Assembly (NCBI RefSeq): GCF_024199985.1
Contig: NZ_JANARS010000011.1
Coordinates: forward strand, 62,001-126,000
Length of the DNA: 64,000 nt
DNA from: Nocardioides pinisoli
GTDB taxonomy: Bacteria > Actinomycetota > Actinomycetes > Propionibacteriales > Nocardioidaceae
Direction of reading: 5' to 3'
A program made the translations under genes and the position numbers. Below are positions 25,084-33,458 of the stretch, piece after piece. Positions within the stretch are counted from its first letter, which is position 1. Each line of letters begins with the position of its first letter. Under the pieces are notes generated by a model, which saw only the letters and a list, made by a program, of their open reading frames with translations, searched no databases and was not told the origin of the DNA.

Positions 25084-26139
25084 ATGGTCAACATCGGCAT
25101 CGTCGGCGCGACGGGCCAGGTCGGGGTGGCCATGCGCCAGATCCTGCTGGAGAGAGCCCACACCGGGATGATCGGGCCGGACGACCAGGTCCGCTTCTTC
25201 GCGTCCTCCCGCTCGGCCGGCACCGTGCTTCCGTTCGGCGACCGTGAGATCACCGTCGAGGACGCCGCGACCGCCGATCCGGCCGGGCTCGACATCGCGC
25301 TCTTCTCCGCCGGCGCCACCACCTCACGGGCCCTCGTGCCGCGGTTCGTCGACGCCGGCGTGATCGTGGTCGACAACTCGAGCGCCTTCCGCAAGGACCC
25401 CGACATCCCGCTCGTGGTCTCGGAGGTCAATCCCGACGCGATGGCGCCGGTGATCGAGGCCGGGCGCGGCATCATCGCCAACCCCAACTGCACGACGATG
25501 GCCGCGATGCCCGTCCTCAAGCCGCTGCACGACGAGGCCGGGCTGACCCGCCTCATCGTGTCGTCCTACCAGGCCGTCTCCGGCTCCGGCGTCGCCGGCG
25601 TCGAGGAGCTGGCGGGCGGCGTGGCCGCCGCGGGCGACAAGGCGCGCGAGCTCGCCTACGACGGTTCGGCGATCGCGTTCCCCGACCCGGCGACGTACGT
25701 CGAGCCGATCGCCTTCAACGTCCTGCCGATGGCCGGTTCGGTCGTCGACGACGGGCTCAACGAGACCGACGAGGAGCAGAAGCTCCGCAACGAGTCGCGC
25801 AAGATCCTCGGCCTGCCCGACCTCCTGGTCTCCGGCCTGTGCGTGCGCGTCCCGGTGTTCACCGGCCACTCGCTGGCGGTCAACGCCGAGTTCGAGCGGC
25901 CGATGACCCCCGCCCGCGCCCGCGATCTCCTCGGCTCGGCGCCGGGCGTCGAGCTCGACGAGGTGCCGACCCCGCTCAAGGCGGCCGGCAAGGACCCGTC
26001 CTACGTCGGCCGGCTCCGGCAGGACCCGGGCGTCCCCGACGACCGCGGACTCGCGCTGTTCATCAGCAACGACAACCTGCGCAAGGGCGCCGCCCTCAAC
26101 ACCGTGCAGATCGCCGAGCTGGTCGCGGCCGCTCGCTGA
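25084..26139 (+). CDS. asd: Aspartate-semialdehyde dehydrogenase
   Basis: A 351-residue NADPH-dependent enzyme that reduces aspartyl phosphate to the semialdehyde. Rossmann motif GIVGATGQVG at residues 4-13, catalytic Cys in NPNCTTM (about 138), and the RVPVFTGHS catalytic His segment (about 255). It lies one base downstream of lysC, the usual actinobacterial lysC-asd operon. The transcript ends in the palindromic repeats at 26143-26232. Confidence 0.96.
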   Translation: MVNIGIVGATGQVGVAMRQILLERAHTGMIGPDDQVRFFASSRSAGTVLPFGDREITVEDAATADPAGLDIALFSAGATTSRALVPRFVDAGVIVVDNSSAFRKDPDIPLVVSEVNPDAMAPVIEAGRGIIANPNCTTMAAMPVLKPLHDEAGLTRLIVSSYQAVSGSGVAGVEELAGGVAAAGDKARELAYDGSAIAFPDPATYVEPIAFNVLPMAGSVVDDGLNETDEEQKLRNESRKILGLPDLLVSGLCVRVPVFTGHSLAVNAEFERPMTPARARDLLGSAPGVELDEVPTPLKAAGKDPSYVGRLRQDPGVPDDRGLALFISNDNLRKGAALNTVQIAELVAAAR

Positions 26140-26142
26140 ACC

Positions 26143-26232
26143 TGTCGGCCCGTGCACGGCCTGACAACTTCAGGAATCCCCGGGCGGCCGGGGATCCCTG
26201 GACATGTCGGCCCGTGCAACGCCTGACAAGTT
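26143..26232. repeat. Two 28-bp palindromic repeats flanking a hairpin
   Basis: Copies at 26143-26170 and 26205-26232 (period 62, three mismatches) begin TGTCGGCCCGTGCA, and each is an imperfect palindrome centred on the CGTGCACG-like core. Between them ATCCCCGG...CCGGGGAT forms another hairpin (about 26174-26196). They fill the gap between asd and the convergent membrane-protein gene, so bidirectional termination is likely. Confidence 0.7.
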
Positions 26233-26250
26233 GAGGGAGTGGCTCGCGGA

Positions 26251-26805
26251 TCAGTCGTCGCCGGCGGCCGTGGTGACCCACCACGAGACGCCGTAAGCGA
26301 TCGCCGACGCGACGGGGACGGCGACGAGCGCCCACCACTCGTCGAGCGAGCCCAGCAGGAAGACCAGCACCAGGACGGCCAGGATGCCGACGGCGAGCGC
26401 GCTGGTCGAGCCGGGGTGCGGCACGCCGAGCAGGCGCAGCAGCAGGCTTCCGGACCACGCCAGGGCCGCGAGGACGACCAGGAGGATCAGCAGCCCGGGT
26501 CCGCCGCCGCAGGACGACGTGCCGCGCACTGCCTCGCAGCCGACGCCGGCCAGCCAGGCCAGCAGGACGGCCTGCCCACCGACCGCGACACCCGTCAGCG
26601 CCGCCGCGGGGAGTCCGGTCAGCGGGACGTCCGGGAGCCGTCGCCGGGCACCGCCAGGGGACGGCTCGGACGGCTGGGGGACCTCTGGGGGCGGTGCCTC
26701 GGTCGGCCGGGAGCTCACCGGTCCGTCGGACGTCCTCGTCCGGCGCCGCAGCGACAGGGAGGGCATCTCGAGCGGGGGACCGTCGTCGGGGGCACCGTCT
26801 GCCAT
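26251..26805 (-). CDS. Small integral membrane protein, function unknown
   Basis: 184 residues. A hydrophilic Pro/Ser/Arg-rich N-terminal region (about 1-60) is followed by four hydrophobic helices (about 62-84, 100-122, 131-150, 155-178), with a Cys pair (GCEAVRGTSSCGGG) between helices 1 and 2 that could form a disulfide. No family recognised. The start at 26805 follows a CACTGT box 6 bases upstream, a possible weak leaderless promoter. It lies downstream of, and in the same direction as, the DUF2157 gene, with 83 bases between. Confidence 0.6.
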   Translation of the reverse strand: MADGAPDDGPPLEMPSLSLRRRTRTSDGPVSSRPTEAPPPEVPQPSEPSPGGARRRLPDVPLTGLPAAALTGVAVGGQAVLLAWLAGVGCEAVRGTSSCGGGPGLLILLVVLAALAWSGSLLLRLLGVPHPGSTSALAVGILAVLVLVFLLGSLDEWWALVAVPVASAIAYGVSWWVTTAAGDD

Positions 26806-26888
26806 GGAGGCACAGTGCCACACGACCGGGGCTCCCGGCCGTCGGGACGACCGTGCCTGCCGCACCCGCCACGTCAGTTCGTACGACG

Positions 26889-27863
26889 TCACGACCGCTT
26901 CGCACCCTGGTGCCGGGCGACCCAGACCGCCGCCCCGACCAGGGTGGCGCCGGTCGCGAGCAGCGTGAGCGCGGCCGAGAGCCGTCCGGGGAACCAGGCG
27001 TCGGCGGCGCGCGGCATCGTCCAGAGCAGGGTGATCGCGGCGACGCCGAGCCAGGGCAGGCTCCGCTCCCACAGCGCCAGGCCCACTGCGGCGACCGCGG
27101 TCGCCAGCGCGAGCGCGATGCCCACGTCGGACGGCATCGCGAGGGCGCCCAGGACGGCACCGAGCGCGCCGAAGGCCACCCCCGGGACGCGCGGCTCGAG
27201 CCGGCCCGCCCACGACAGTGCGGCCCAGCAGGCCGCGGTGGCCCACACGAGGGCGCCGCCCCACGAGGAGTCGGTCGAGGTGAGCTCCATGCCGACGCCC
27301 ATGGCGGAGACCAGCAACGGCGCGAGCAGGGCCAGCTGCTGGAGCCAGGTGCGACGCAGCCACCAGAGGGCGCCCGCGACGACCGCCGTCAGCGGGCCGA
27401 TGACGACCAGGGCGTGCTCGTCGTACCGGTCCAGCACCTCGGTGCTGAAGACGCTGAAGAACCCGGCGGTGGCTCCCACGCCGAGGGCCCACAGCACCGA
27501 GCGCACGCGGCCGGCCACCTCGCCGAGGCGCTCGGGCACGGCGAAGCCGGCGCCGATGAGGGCCAGTGCCGCGGCACCGATCAGGGCGAGCCGGAGGGGC
27601 ACCGAGAGGTCGGGCCAGAGCATCCCGGTCAGGATCCCGGCGCCGATCAGCATGACGACGCCACCGAGGTAGCCGAGGGCCTCGACGACCAGGGACGGAC
27701 CGGCCTCCGGCGACGGCTGCAGCGCGACCGCGGCGTGCGGCCCACGTCGCGCCGCCTCGTGCTCCCGGATCGCGCGCGACTGCTCGGGCGTGAGGAGTCC
27801 CGACGCCACCCACTCGTCGAGTGCGTCGAGCGCCGACGGAGACGGCTGGTGCGCGCTCCCCAT
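26889..27863 (-). CDS. DUF2157-type multi-pass membrane protein
   Basis: 324 residues. A soluble N-terminal helix-turn segment (LDALDEWVASGLLTPEQSRAIREHE, about 12-36) has the shape seen at the start of DUF2157 proteins, followed by about nine to ten hydrophobic helices (about 60-315). Function unknown. The ATG at 27863 has a strong GAGGAGG ribosome site upstream. It is divergent from lprG with 149 bases between the starts. Confidence 0.7.
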   Translation of the reverse strand: MGSAHQPSPSALDALDEWVASGLLTPEQSRAIREHEAARRGPHAAVALQPSPEAGPSLVVEALGYLGGVVMLIGAGILTGMLWPDLSVPLRLALIGAAALALIGAGFAVPERLGEVAGRVRSVLWALGVGATAGFFSVFSTEVLDRYDEHALVVIGPLTAVVAGALWWLRRTWLQQLALLAPLLVSAMGVGMELTSTDSSWGGALVWATAACWAALSWAGRLEPRVPGVAFGALGAVLGALAMPSDVGIALALATAVAAVGLALWERSLPWLGVAAITLLWTMPRAADAWFPGRLSAALTLLATGATLVGAAVWVARHQGAKRS

Positions 27864-27998
27864 CGCTGCCTCCTCAGGACGTGCGGTACGACGGGTCGTC
27901 CCGCACCTCCATGCTCGTCGCGCCGGTCGCAGCACGACATGTCCGAAAGGTCCCTCCTCGGAGGACGTTGTCCCCTGTCCCCGCACCTGCGGCGGTCG

Positions 27999-28004
27999 TA
28001 GTGT
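27999..28004 (+). promoter_or_regulatory. -10 hexamer TAGTGT, leaderless promoter of lprG-p55
   Basis: TAGTGT ends 8 bases before the ATG at 28013, with no ribosome site between. Confidence 0.6.
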
Positions 28005-28012
28005 CGATCGCC

Positions 28013-28714
28013 ATGGAGCGGGTACGCCGCGGCGTTGCGTCGCTGGCCGCCCTGGCGGCCCTCACGACGACGTTCGCGGCCTGCTCCGGCGGCGGCGGAC
28101 AGGAGTCGGAGGAGACCCCCCAGGACGTGCTCGCCGCGGCCAAGACGGCGCTCGACGAGACCAGCGGCGTGACCCTGTCCCTGACCACCCAAGAGCTCCC
28201 CGACGGCGTCGACGGCGTCCTGGAGGCGACCGGCGTCGCCACCCGCGCGCCGGCCTTCGACGGCGACCTGGTCGTCATGGTCAACGGGCTGGAGGTGGAC
28301 GTGCCGGTGGTCTCCGTCGACTTCACCGTCTGGGCCAGGCTGCCGTTCACCCGCTCGTTCAGCAAGGTCAACCCCGCGGACTACGGCGCCCCTGACCCGG
28401 CGGGGCTGATGGAGCCGGACAGTGGCCTGTCGTCCTGGCTCACCGCCGCGACCGACGTCGAGGAGGGCGACCGGGTCCGCGACGGCGAGGTCGTGCTGAG
28501 CTCCTACACCGCGACGCTGCCCGGCCGCGTGGTCGACGCGGTGATCCCGAGCGCCGACGAGGACGCCACGTTCCCCGCGACGTTCCGGATCGACCAGGAC
28601 GGCCGGCTCCGTGCCGTGGACGTCTCCGGCCCGTTCTACGGCCCGAAGGGCACGGTCGACTACACCGTCAGCCTGGACGACTACGGGACCGACCAGGACA
28701 TCCGCGCCCCGTGA
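28013..28714 (+). CDS. lprG: LppX/LprAFG-family lipoprotein, LprG-like
   Basis: A 233-residue lipoprotein. A short basic N-terminus and hydrophobic segment end in the lipobox FAAC, with lipid-modified Cys24. The mature part has the family pattern of small strands and a KTALDETSGVTLSLTT-like start. LprG in mycobacteria holds triacylated lipids in a hydrophobic pocket and works with the MFS protein P55 to move triacylglycerides and lipoglycans outward. Here the next gene is an MFS transporter overlapping by GTGA (28711-28714), which strongly supports the same pair. The start is set by the lipobox and the leaderless promoter. Confidence 0.85.
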   Translation: MERVRRGVASLAALAALTTTFAACSGGGGQESEETPQDVLAAAKTALDETSGVTLSLTTQELPDGVDGVLEATGVATRAPAFDGDLVVMVNGLEVDVPVVSVDFTVWARLPFTRSFSKVNPADYGAPDPAGLMEPDSGLSSWLTAATDVEEGDRVRDGEVVLSSYTATLPGRVVDAVIPSADEDATFPATFRIDQDGRLRAVDVSGPFYGPKGTVDYTVSLDDYGTDQDIRAP

Positions 28715-30486
28715 CCGGGTCCGACGCACCGGACCGCGAGGTCGACCGGCGCGGCCGGGTCCTGCTCGGCCTGGCCGCCGTCGCGGTGGGCTTCGCGGCG
28801 GCCGACAACTACGTCGTGGTGCTCGCCCTGCCCGACATGATGGGGTCGGCGGGGTTGTCGGCGGAGGACCTCCAGCGGGCCGCCCCGATCATCTCCGGCT
28901 TCCTGCTCGGCTACGTCGCGATGCTGCCGCTCATCGGGCGCATCGCCGACGTCCGGGGCCGGTTGCCGGTGCTGGTCGGGTCGCTCGTGGTCTTCGCGCT
29001 CGGCTTGCTGGTGACGGCCACCGCCTACGACCTCACCAGCGTGGTGGCCGGACGCCTCCTCCAGGGAGTGGGCGCCGGCGGACTGCTGCCCCCGACCCTC
29101 GCGCTGGTGGCCGACCTCTACCCGCCCCGTCGCCGGGGCGTGCCGCTCGGGGTGGTCGGCGCCGTGCAGGAGCTCGGCAAGGTCGTGGGGCCGGTGTACG
29201 GCGCCGTGGTGCTCGCGTTCGGCAGCTGGCGCACCATCTTCTGGATCAACCTGGCGGTCGGCCTCGTCCTGGCCGCTGCCCTCCGGCGACGGGCCGCGGG
29301 CACCACGCTCGAGCCTGTCGAGCCGCGTCGGGTCGACGTGCCCGGCCTGGTCCTCGCCGCCGCGGCCCTCGGCTGCCTGGTGCTGGTGATGGTCCAGCCC
29401 CCACGGTTGCTGGCGGACGTGACGGCCGGGCTCGCCTTCCTCCCGGTGGTCGGGGACAGCCGGTGGCTCTCGCCCCTGGCACTGGCGTGCTTCGCGCTGA
29501 CCCTGCTGCTCGTCCTCCGCTGCCTGACGGCGCGCGAGCCGCTGGTCGACGTCCGCTCCTGGCGGGCCACCCTGGCCGAGGTCGACCTGCCGGGCGCGTT
29601 CCTGCTCTCGGTGGTGCTGGCGACGATCATCCTGGCCTTCGCCACCGCCGACCCAGAGGTGCAGGTGCTGTCGCCGGCCGGCCCGTGGCTGCTCGTCGTG
29701 GGCGCTGTCGCCGCCGTGCTCTTCTGGCTCCGCAACCGGTCCGTGCCCCACCCGCTGGTGCCACCTCGCGCGGTGACCGCGACGCCGGCGTGGGGAGCGC
29801 TGGTGGTCAGCTTCTTCATCGGCGCGGCAGTGATCGCCGCGCTGGTGGACATCCCGATCTTCGCCCGCATCACGGTCCACAACGACTCGCAGCTGATGGC
29901 TGCGCTGGTGCTGCTGCGGTTCCTCGTCGGGCTCCCGGTCGGCGCGTTCGTGGGCGGGTGGCTGACCCACCGCATGGGCGCCGGCGTGGTGACCGCCCTC
30001 GGCATGGCGGTGTCCGCGGCGGGGTTCGGGTGGATGTCGCAGTGGCAGTTCGAGGCGCTGGAGAGCCCGGTGGCCACGGTGCCGCTGGTCGCCGCGGGCC
30101 TCGGCATCGGCCTGGCCATGGCGCCGGTCAACGCCGCGCTGCTCTCCGTCACCGCCGCCGGTGTCCACGGCCTGGCGAGCGCCCTGCTCATCGTGGCGCG
30201 CACGGTCGGCAAGCTGGTCGGCATCAGCGTGCTGACCACGATCGGGCTGCGACGCTACTTCGCCGCGCAGGCCGACCTGCCCGAGCCGATGGACGTCTGC
30301 GGGCCGGGGGACAGCCGGTGCGCCGAGTTCAGCCGGATCCTCCAGGACGCCGGGCTCGTCCAGCTGCAGACGATCTTCTTGGGCGCAGCGGCCTGCTGCG
30401 TCGCGGCCGGGCTGGTCGCGCTCGTGGTGTTCCGGCACGCCGACACCCGCGAGGTGCGCACGCCCCCCGTCGGGTCCGGGATCTAG
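28711..30486 (+). CDS. MFS transporter, P55-like partner of LprG
   Basis: A 591-residue, 14-helix major facilitator of the DHA2/P55 type. It has a GRIADVRGRLPVLVGS loop between helices 2 and 3 and GVGAGGLLPPTLALVADLYPPRRRG in the helix 4-5 region. The size fits P55 (Rv1410c) homologues, which export lipids or drugs with LprG. The GTG start at 28711 overlaps the lprG stop, so the two are made together. A loop near residues 530-548 contains two Cys (DVCGPGDSRC) that may form an external disulfide. It ends at the hairpin 30513-30543. Confidence 0.85.
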   Translation: MTGSDAPDREVDRRGRVLLGLAAVAVGFAAADNYVVVLALPDMMGSAGLSAEDLQRAAPIISGFLLGYVAMLPLIGRIADVRGRLPVLVGSLVVFALGLLVTATAYDLTSVVAGRLLQGVGAGGLLPPTLALVADLYPPRRRGVPLGVVGAVQELGKVVGPVYGAVVLAFGSWRTIFWINLAVGLVLAAALRRRAAGTTLEPVEPRRVDVPGLVLAAAALGCLVLVMVQPPRLLADVTAGLAFLPVVGDSRWLSPLALACFALTLLLVLRCLTAREPLVDVRSWRATLAEVDLPGAFLLSVVLATIILAFATADPEVQVLSPAGPWLLVVGAVAAVLFWLRNRSVPHPLVPPRAVTATPAWGALVVSFFIGAAVIAALVDIPIFARITVHNDSQLMAALVLLRFLVGLPVGAFVGGWLTHRMGAGVVTALGMAVSAAGFGWMSQWQFEALESPVATVPLVAAGLGIGLAMAPVNAALLSVTAAGVHGLASALLIVARTVGKLVGISVLTTIGLRRYFAAQADLPEPMDVCGPGDSRCAEFSRILQDAGLVQLQTIFLGAAACCVAAGLVALVVFRHADTREVRTPPVGSGI

Positions 30487-30512
30487 CCCGGCCGACGGGC
30501 CGGAGAAGACGA

Positions 30513-30543
30513 ACACCCGGACCCACGTCGTGGGTCCGGGTGT
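30513..30543. terminator. Perfect 15-bp hairpin terminator, convergent
   Basis: ACACCCGGACCCACG (30513-30527) and its exact complement (30529-30543) are separated by one base. It lies between the MFS gene (plus) and tRNA-Pro (minus), so it can serve both. Confidence 0.85.
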
Positions 30544-30566
30544 CCGCGATGTCCTGCGACATCACA

Positions 30567-30643
30567 TGGTCGGGCTGACAGGATTTGAACCTGCGGCCTC
30601 CTCGTCCCGAACGAGGCGCGCTACCAAGCTGCGCCACAGCCCG
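30567..30643 (-). tRNA. tRNA-Pro (CGG anticodon)
   Basis: A 77-base tRNA including an encoded CCA (complement of 30567-30569). Acceptor stem CGGGCTG/CAGCCCG, anticodon loop TTCGGGA (CGG) and T-arm GGTTCAAATCC are all visible. Unlike the tRNA-Ser at 19441, the 3' CCA is in the DNA. Confidence 0.95.
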
Positions 30644-30742
30644 CCGCCCTGATCGAGTGACCTCGTCAGGGCAACGTCGGCGAGCATACCGGAGCGGTCA
30701 GGGGCTCTGGAAATCGCCCCGAGCCCGCGGACACCGGCCGGC

Positions 30743-31378
30743 TCACGGGGCGTGCTTGCGGGTCATGGTGAGGTGGGTGACGCCGCTGGGCGAGGACACC
30801 GCCTCGATGTCGAAGCGCTCCTCCAGCGCGTCGAGGCCGTCCCAGAGCCGCACGCCGCGACCGAGCACGATCGGCACCTGCACCACGTGCATGTGGTCGA
30901 CCAGCCCGGCGCGGACGAAGTCGCGGATCATGCTGGCGCCACCGCCGAGGCGTACGTCGAGCCCACCCGCGGCCTCCATGGCCGTGGCCAGCGCGTCGGC
31001 CGGTGACGCGTCGAGGAAGTGGAAGGTGGTGCCGCCCTCCATCTCGACCGACGGCCGCGGCCGGTGGGTCAGGACGTACGTCGGGGTGTGGAAGGGCGGG
31101 TCGTCCCCCCACCACCCTCGCCAGTCGGGGTCGTCCTGCCACCCCGGCGGGCCGAACTTGTTGGCGCCCATGATCTCGGCGCCGAAGCCGACGTCGTGGC
31201 GCGAGGCGTAGACGGCGTCCATCCCCGACTGCCCGTCGTCGTCCCAGTAGCGGGTCGCGAACATCCACTCGTGCAGCCGCTCGCCGGCGTGGCCGAACGG
31301 CGACTCCAGGGACTGGGGCTCGCCGGTGCCGAACCCGTCGAGGGAGATCGAGAAGTTGTGGACCCTGGCGAGTGCCAT
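30743..31378 (-). CDS. Dihydrofolate reductase family protein (RibD_C fold)
   Basis: A 211-residue cytosolic protein with the N-terminal NFSISLDGFGTG segment, TYVLTHRPRPSVEMEGGTTF, and GLDVRLGGGASMIRDFVRAGLVDHMHV, all typical of RibD C-terminal/DHFR-like reductases that bind NADPH. The substrate is unknown. An AAGGAGG ribosome site precedes the ATG at 31378. It lies 10 bases after a second, unequal member of the same fold, forming a tandem pair. It is more similar to the widespread stand-alone family than to true folate DHFR. Confidence 0.85.
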   Translation of the reverse strand: MALARVHNFSISLDGFGTGEPQSLESPFGHAGERLHEWMFATRYWDDDGQSGMDAVYASRHDVGFGAEIMGANKFGPPGWQDDPDWRGWWGDDPPFHTPTYVLTHRPRPSVEMEGGTTFHFLDASPADALATAMEAAGGLDVRLGGGASMIRDFVRAGLVDHMHVVQVPIVLGRGVRLWDGLDALEERFDIEAVSSPSGVTHLTMTRKHAP

Positions 31379-31388
31379 GGCGCCTCCT

Positions 31389-31949
31389 TCAGGCGAGCGG
31401 TGGACGGTCGAGCACGGTGGGCCGGTAGTCGAGCATCTGCAGGCGTCCGTCGAAGGTGCTGCTCTCGACGAGCTCGAGGCGGACGTCGGGGTAGCCGTCG
31501 AAGACCCGCTCGCGGCCGGTCGCCCCGTTGATCACCGGGAAGACGACGACGCGCAACCGGTCCACGAGGCGGGCGCTCAGGAGCGTCCGGGCCAGCGTCA
31601 GGCTGCCGAGGGTGCTCAGGAGCGGGCCGTCCTGCGCCTTCATGGCCCGCACCGCCTCCACCGGGTCGTCTGCCACCAGCCGGGTGTTCGCCCACGCCAG
31701 CGGCTCGGTGAGGGTCGAGGAGAACACCACCTTGTCCCTCGCCTCCAGCTGGGCGAACGCCTCCGGCTCCTCGTCGGCCATCCCGGACATCAGCCGGTAG
31801 GTGGTGGCGCCCATCAGCGTCGTGCGCGTCTCCTGCCGGTCGAGCCAGGCGAAGTAGTCGGGCCCGCCCATGCCCCAGAGGCCCGGCCAGCCGTCGGCCG
31901 CGGCACACCCGTCGAGGGACACGATGAGGTCGACCATCAGCTCGCGCAC
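31389..31949 (-). CDS. Dihydrofolate reductase family protein (RibD_C fold), second copy
   Basis: A 186-residue protein with MVDLIVSLDGCAA at the N-terminus, TTYRLMSG, KVVFSSTL, DGPLLSTLGSLTLARTLL and LVDRLRVVVFPVINGATGRERVF, the usual RibD_C layout. The GTG at 31949 is chosen because an AAGGGAG site lies about 10 bases upstream; an ATG at 31937 is the alternative. It is first in a two-gene operon with 30743-31378. The two differ enough that a recent duplication is unlikely. Confidence 0.82.
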   Translation of the reverse strand: MRELMVDLIVSLDGCAAADGWPGLWGMGGPDYFAWLDRQETRTTLMGATTYRLMSGMADEEPEAFAQLEARDKVVFSSTLTEPLAWANTRLVADDPVEAVRAMKAQDGPLLSTLGSLTLARTLLSARLVDRLRVVVFPVINGATGRERVFDGYPDVRLELVESSTFDGRLQMLDYRPTVLDRPPLA

Positions 31950-32025
31950 GCCACGACTCCCTTCTCCGTGCTCCCACACCACCACAGGCGGGCGCCGGTG
32001 AAAAGGGGTCAGGTACGACGCGAGC

Positions 32026-32961
32026 TCAGCCGGTGGGGACGAGCGTCAGCAGCGTCGCCTCGGGGTGGCAGGCGACCCGGAAGCGGACGTAGGGGTTGGT
32101 GCCGAGGCCCGCGGAGACGTGCAGCCAAGCCGAACCCTCGTCGCCGGGCGCCGAGTCCGCCGGGTGACGGTGCAGGCCGCGGGCGCGGGCCGGCTCGAGG
32201 TCGCAGTTGGTGGTGAGCGCCCGCCCGCGGCCGGAGAGGGTGGGCAGGCACACCTGGCCGCCGTGGGTGTGTCCGGCGATGATCGCGTCGTAGCCGTCGG
32301 CGGCGAACTGGTCGAGGACGCGCAGGTAGGGCGCGTGGGCGACGGCCAGCCTCAGGTCGGCCGACGGGTCGGCCGGCCCGGCGACCCGCTCGAGGTCGTC
32401 GTAGGACAGGTGGGGGTCGTCGACGCCGGCGAAGGCGATCGTGGTGTCCCGCACCGTCAGCGACCCGAAGCCGTTGGTGAGGTCGAGCCAGCCGGCTGCG
32501 TCGAAGCGCGCCTTGAGGTCGGGCCAGGGGAGCTGTGGGGTCGAGGTGTTGCGCTTGCCGGTGTCGGGGAGCAGGTAGAGCAGCGGGTTGCGCATGCCCG
32601 GCGCGTAGTAGTCGTTGGACCCGAGGACGTAGACCCCCGGGACGTCGAGCAGGCCGCCGAGGGCGTCGGCGACGACCGGCACGGCGCGCATGTGGGCGAG
32701 GTTGTCACCGGTGTCGATCACGAGGTCGGGCTCGAGGGCGGCCAGTCCGCGCACCCACTCCTGCTTGGCACGCTGGTCGGGCGCCATGTGGATGTCACTG
32801 AGGTGGAGCACCTTCAGCGGTGCATGGCCCGGAGGGAGCATCGGGACGGTGACGCGGCGGAGGGTGTACTGCCGAGCCTCCCAGGCGGCGTACGTCGCCA
32901 GGCTTGCGCCTGCGAGCGTCCCGACCCCGAGCGTGCGGCGTACGACGGGGAGGAGAGGCAT
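32026..32961 (-). CDS. Metallophosphoesterase, membrane-anchored calcineurin-like
   Basis: A 311-residue protein with one N-terminal hydrophobic segment (about 8-25), followed by metal-site motifs LHLSDIHMAP (about 49), DTGDNL (about 81), GSNDYY (about 110; the usual GNHD is GSND here), AHAP and GHTHGGQ (about 232). The family hydrolyses phosphoesters with two metal ions; the natural substrate is unknown. It corresponds in order to the phosphoesterase Rv3683 next to ponA2 in M. tuberculosis. It diverges from yqeY: the start codons are 26 bases apart and the -10 boxes overlap. Confidence 0.85.
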   Translation of the reverse strand: MPLLPVVRRTLGVGTLAGASLATYAAWEARQYTLRRVTVPMLPPGHAPLKVLHLSDIHMAPDQRAKQEWVRGLAALEPDLVIDTGDNLAHMRAVPVVADALGGLLDVPGVYVLGSNDYYAPGMRNPLLYLLPDTGKRNTSTPQLPWPDLKARFDAAGWLDLTNGFGSLTVRDTTIAFAGVDDPHLSYDDLERVAGPADPSADLRLAVAHAPYLRVLDQFAADGYDAIIAGHTHGGQVCLPTLSGRGRALTTNCDLEPARARGLHRHPADSAPGDEGSAWLHVSAGLGTNPYVRFRVACHPEATLLTLVPTG

Positions 32962-32974
32962 TCGGCAAGGCTGC

Positions 32975-32980
32975 CACAAT
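32975..32980 (+). promoter_or_regulatory. Probable -10 hexamer CACAAT, leaderless promoter of yqeY
   Basis: CACAAT ends 7 bases before the ATG at 32988. The complementary strand reads CATTGT, which could be the -10 of the divergent phosphoesterase gene. Confidence 0.5.
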
Positions 32981-32987
32981 GGTGCGC

Positions 32988-33446
32988 ATGAGTGCTCTGA
33001 AGGACCGCCTCCGCGCCGACCTGACCACCGCCATGAAGGCGCGTGACGAGCTGCGCTCCTCGACCATCCGGATGGTGCTGACCGCGATCACCAACGCCGA
33101 GGTCGCCGGCAAGGAGGCCCGCGAGCTCTCCGACGACGACATCATCGGCGTCCTCTCGACGGAGGCCAAGCGGCGCCGCGAGGCAGCGGTGGCCTTCGAG
33201 GAGGGCGGGCGCGCCGAGATGGCCGCCAAGGAGGCCGCCGAGGGCGAGGTGATCGCCGAGTACCTCCCGGCCCAGCTCAGCGAGGCCGAGATCGCCGAGC
33301 TCGTCAGCGCCGCGATCGCGCAGACCGGCGCCGCCGACGAGGGGATGCGCGCGATGGGCAAGGTGATGGGCGTCGTGACGCCCCAGGTCAAGGGCCGTGC
33401 CGACGGTGGCGCGGTCGCCGCGGAGGTCCGCAAGCAGCTGGGCTGA
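32988..33446 (+). CDS. GatB/YqeY domain protein
   Basis: A 152-residue soluble helical protein, normal length for YqeY. Family features: MSALKDRLRADLTTAMKARDELRSSTIRMVL at the start and AEYLPAQLSEAEIAELV (about 88). The fold resembles the tRNA-binding tail of GatB, but the cellular role is not settled. The start at 32988 gives the standard N-terminus; an ATG at 32979 is within the -10 box. It converges on ponA2 with only 12 bases between the two stops. Confidence 0.92.
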   Translation: MSALKDRLRADLTTAMKARDELRSSTIRMVLTAITNAEVAGKEARELSDDDIIGVLSTEAKRRREAAVAFEEGGRAEMAAKEAAEGEVIAEYLPAQLSEAEIAELVSAAIAQTGAADEGMRAMGKVMGVVTPQVKGRADGGAVAAEVRKQLG

Positions 33447-33458
33447 GCCCGGGAGGGG

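Noticed and set aside
30567..30643. tRNA-Pro as an integration site for a genomic island
   Set aside because: No integrase, no duplicated tRNA 3' end and no change of gene character on either side.
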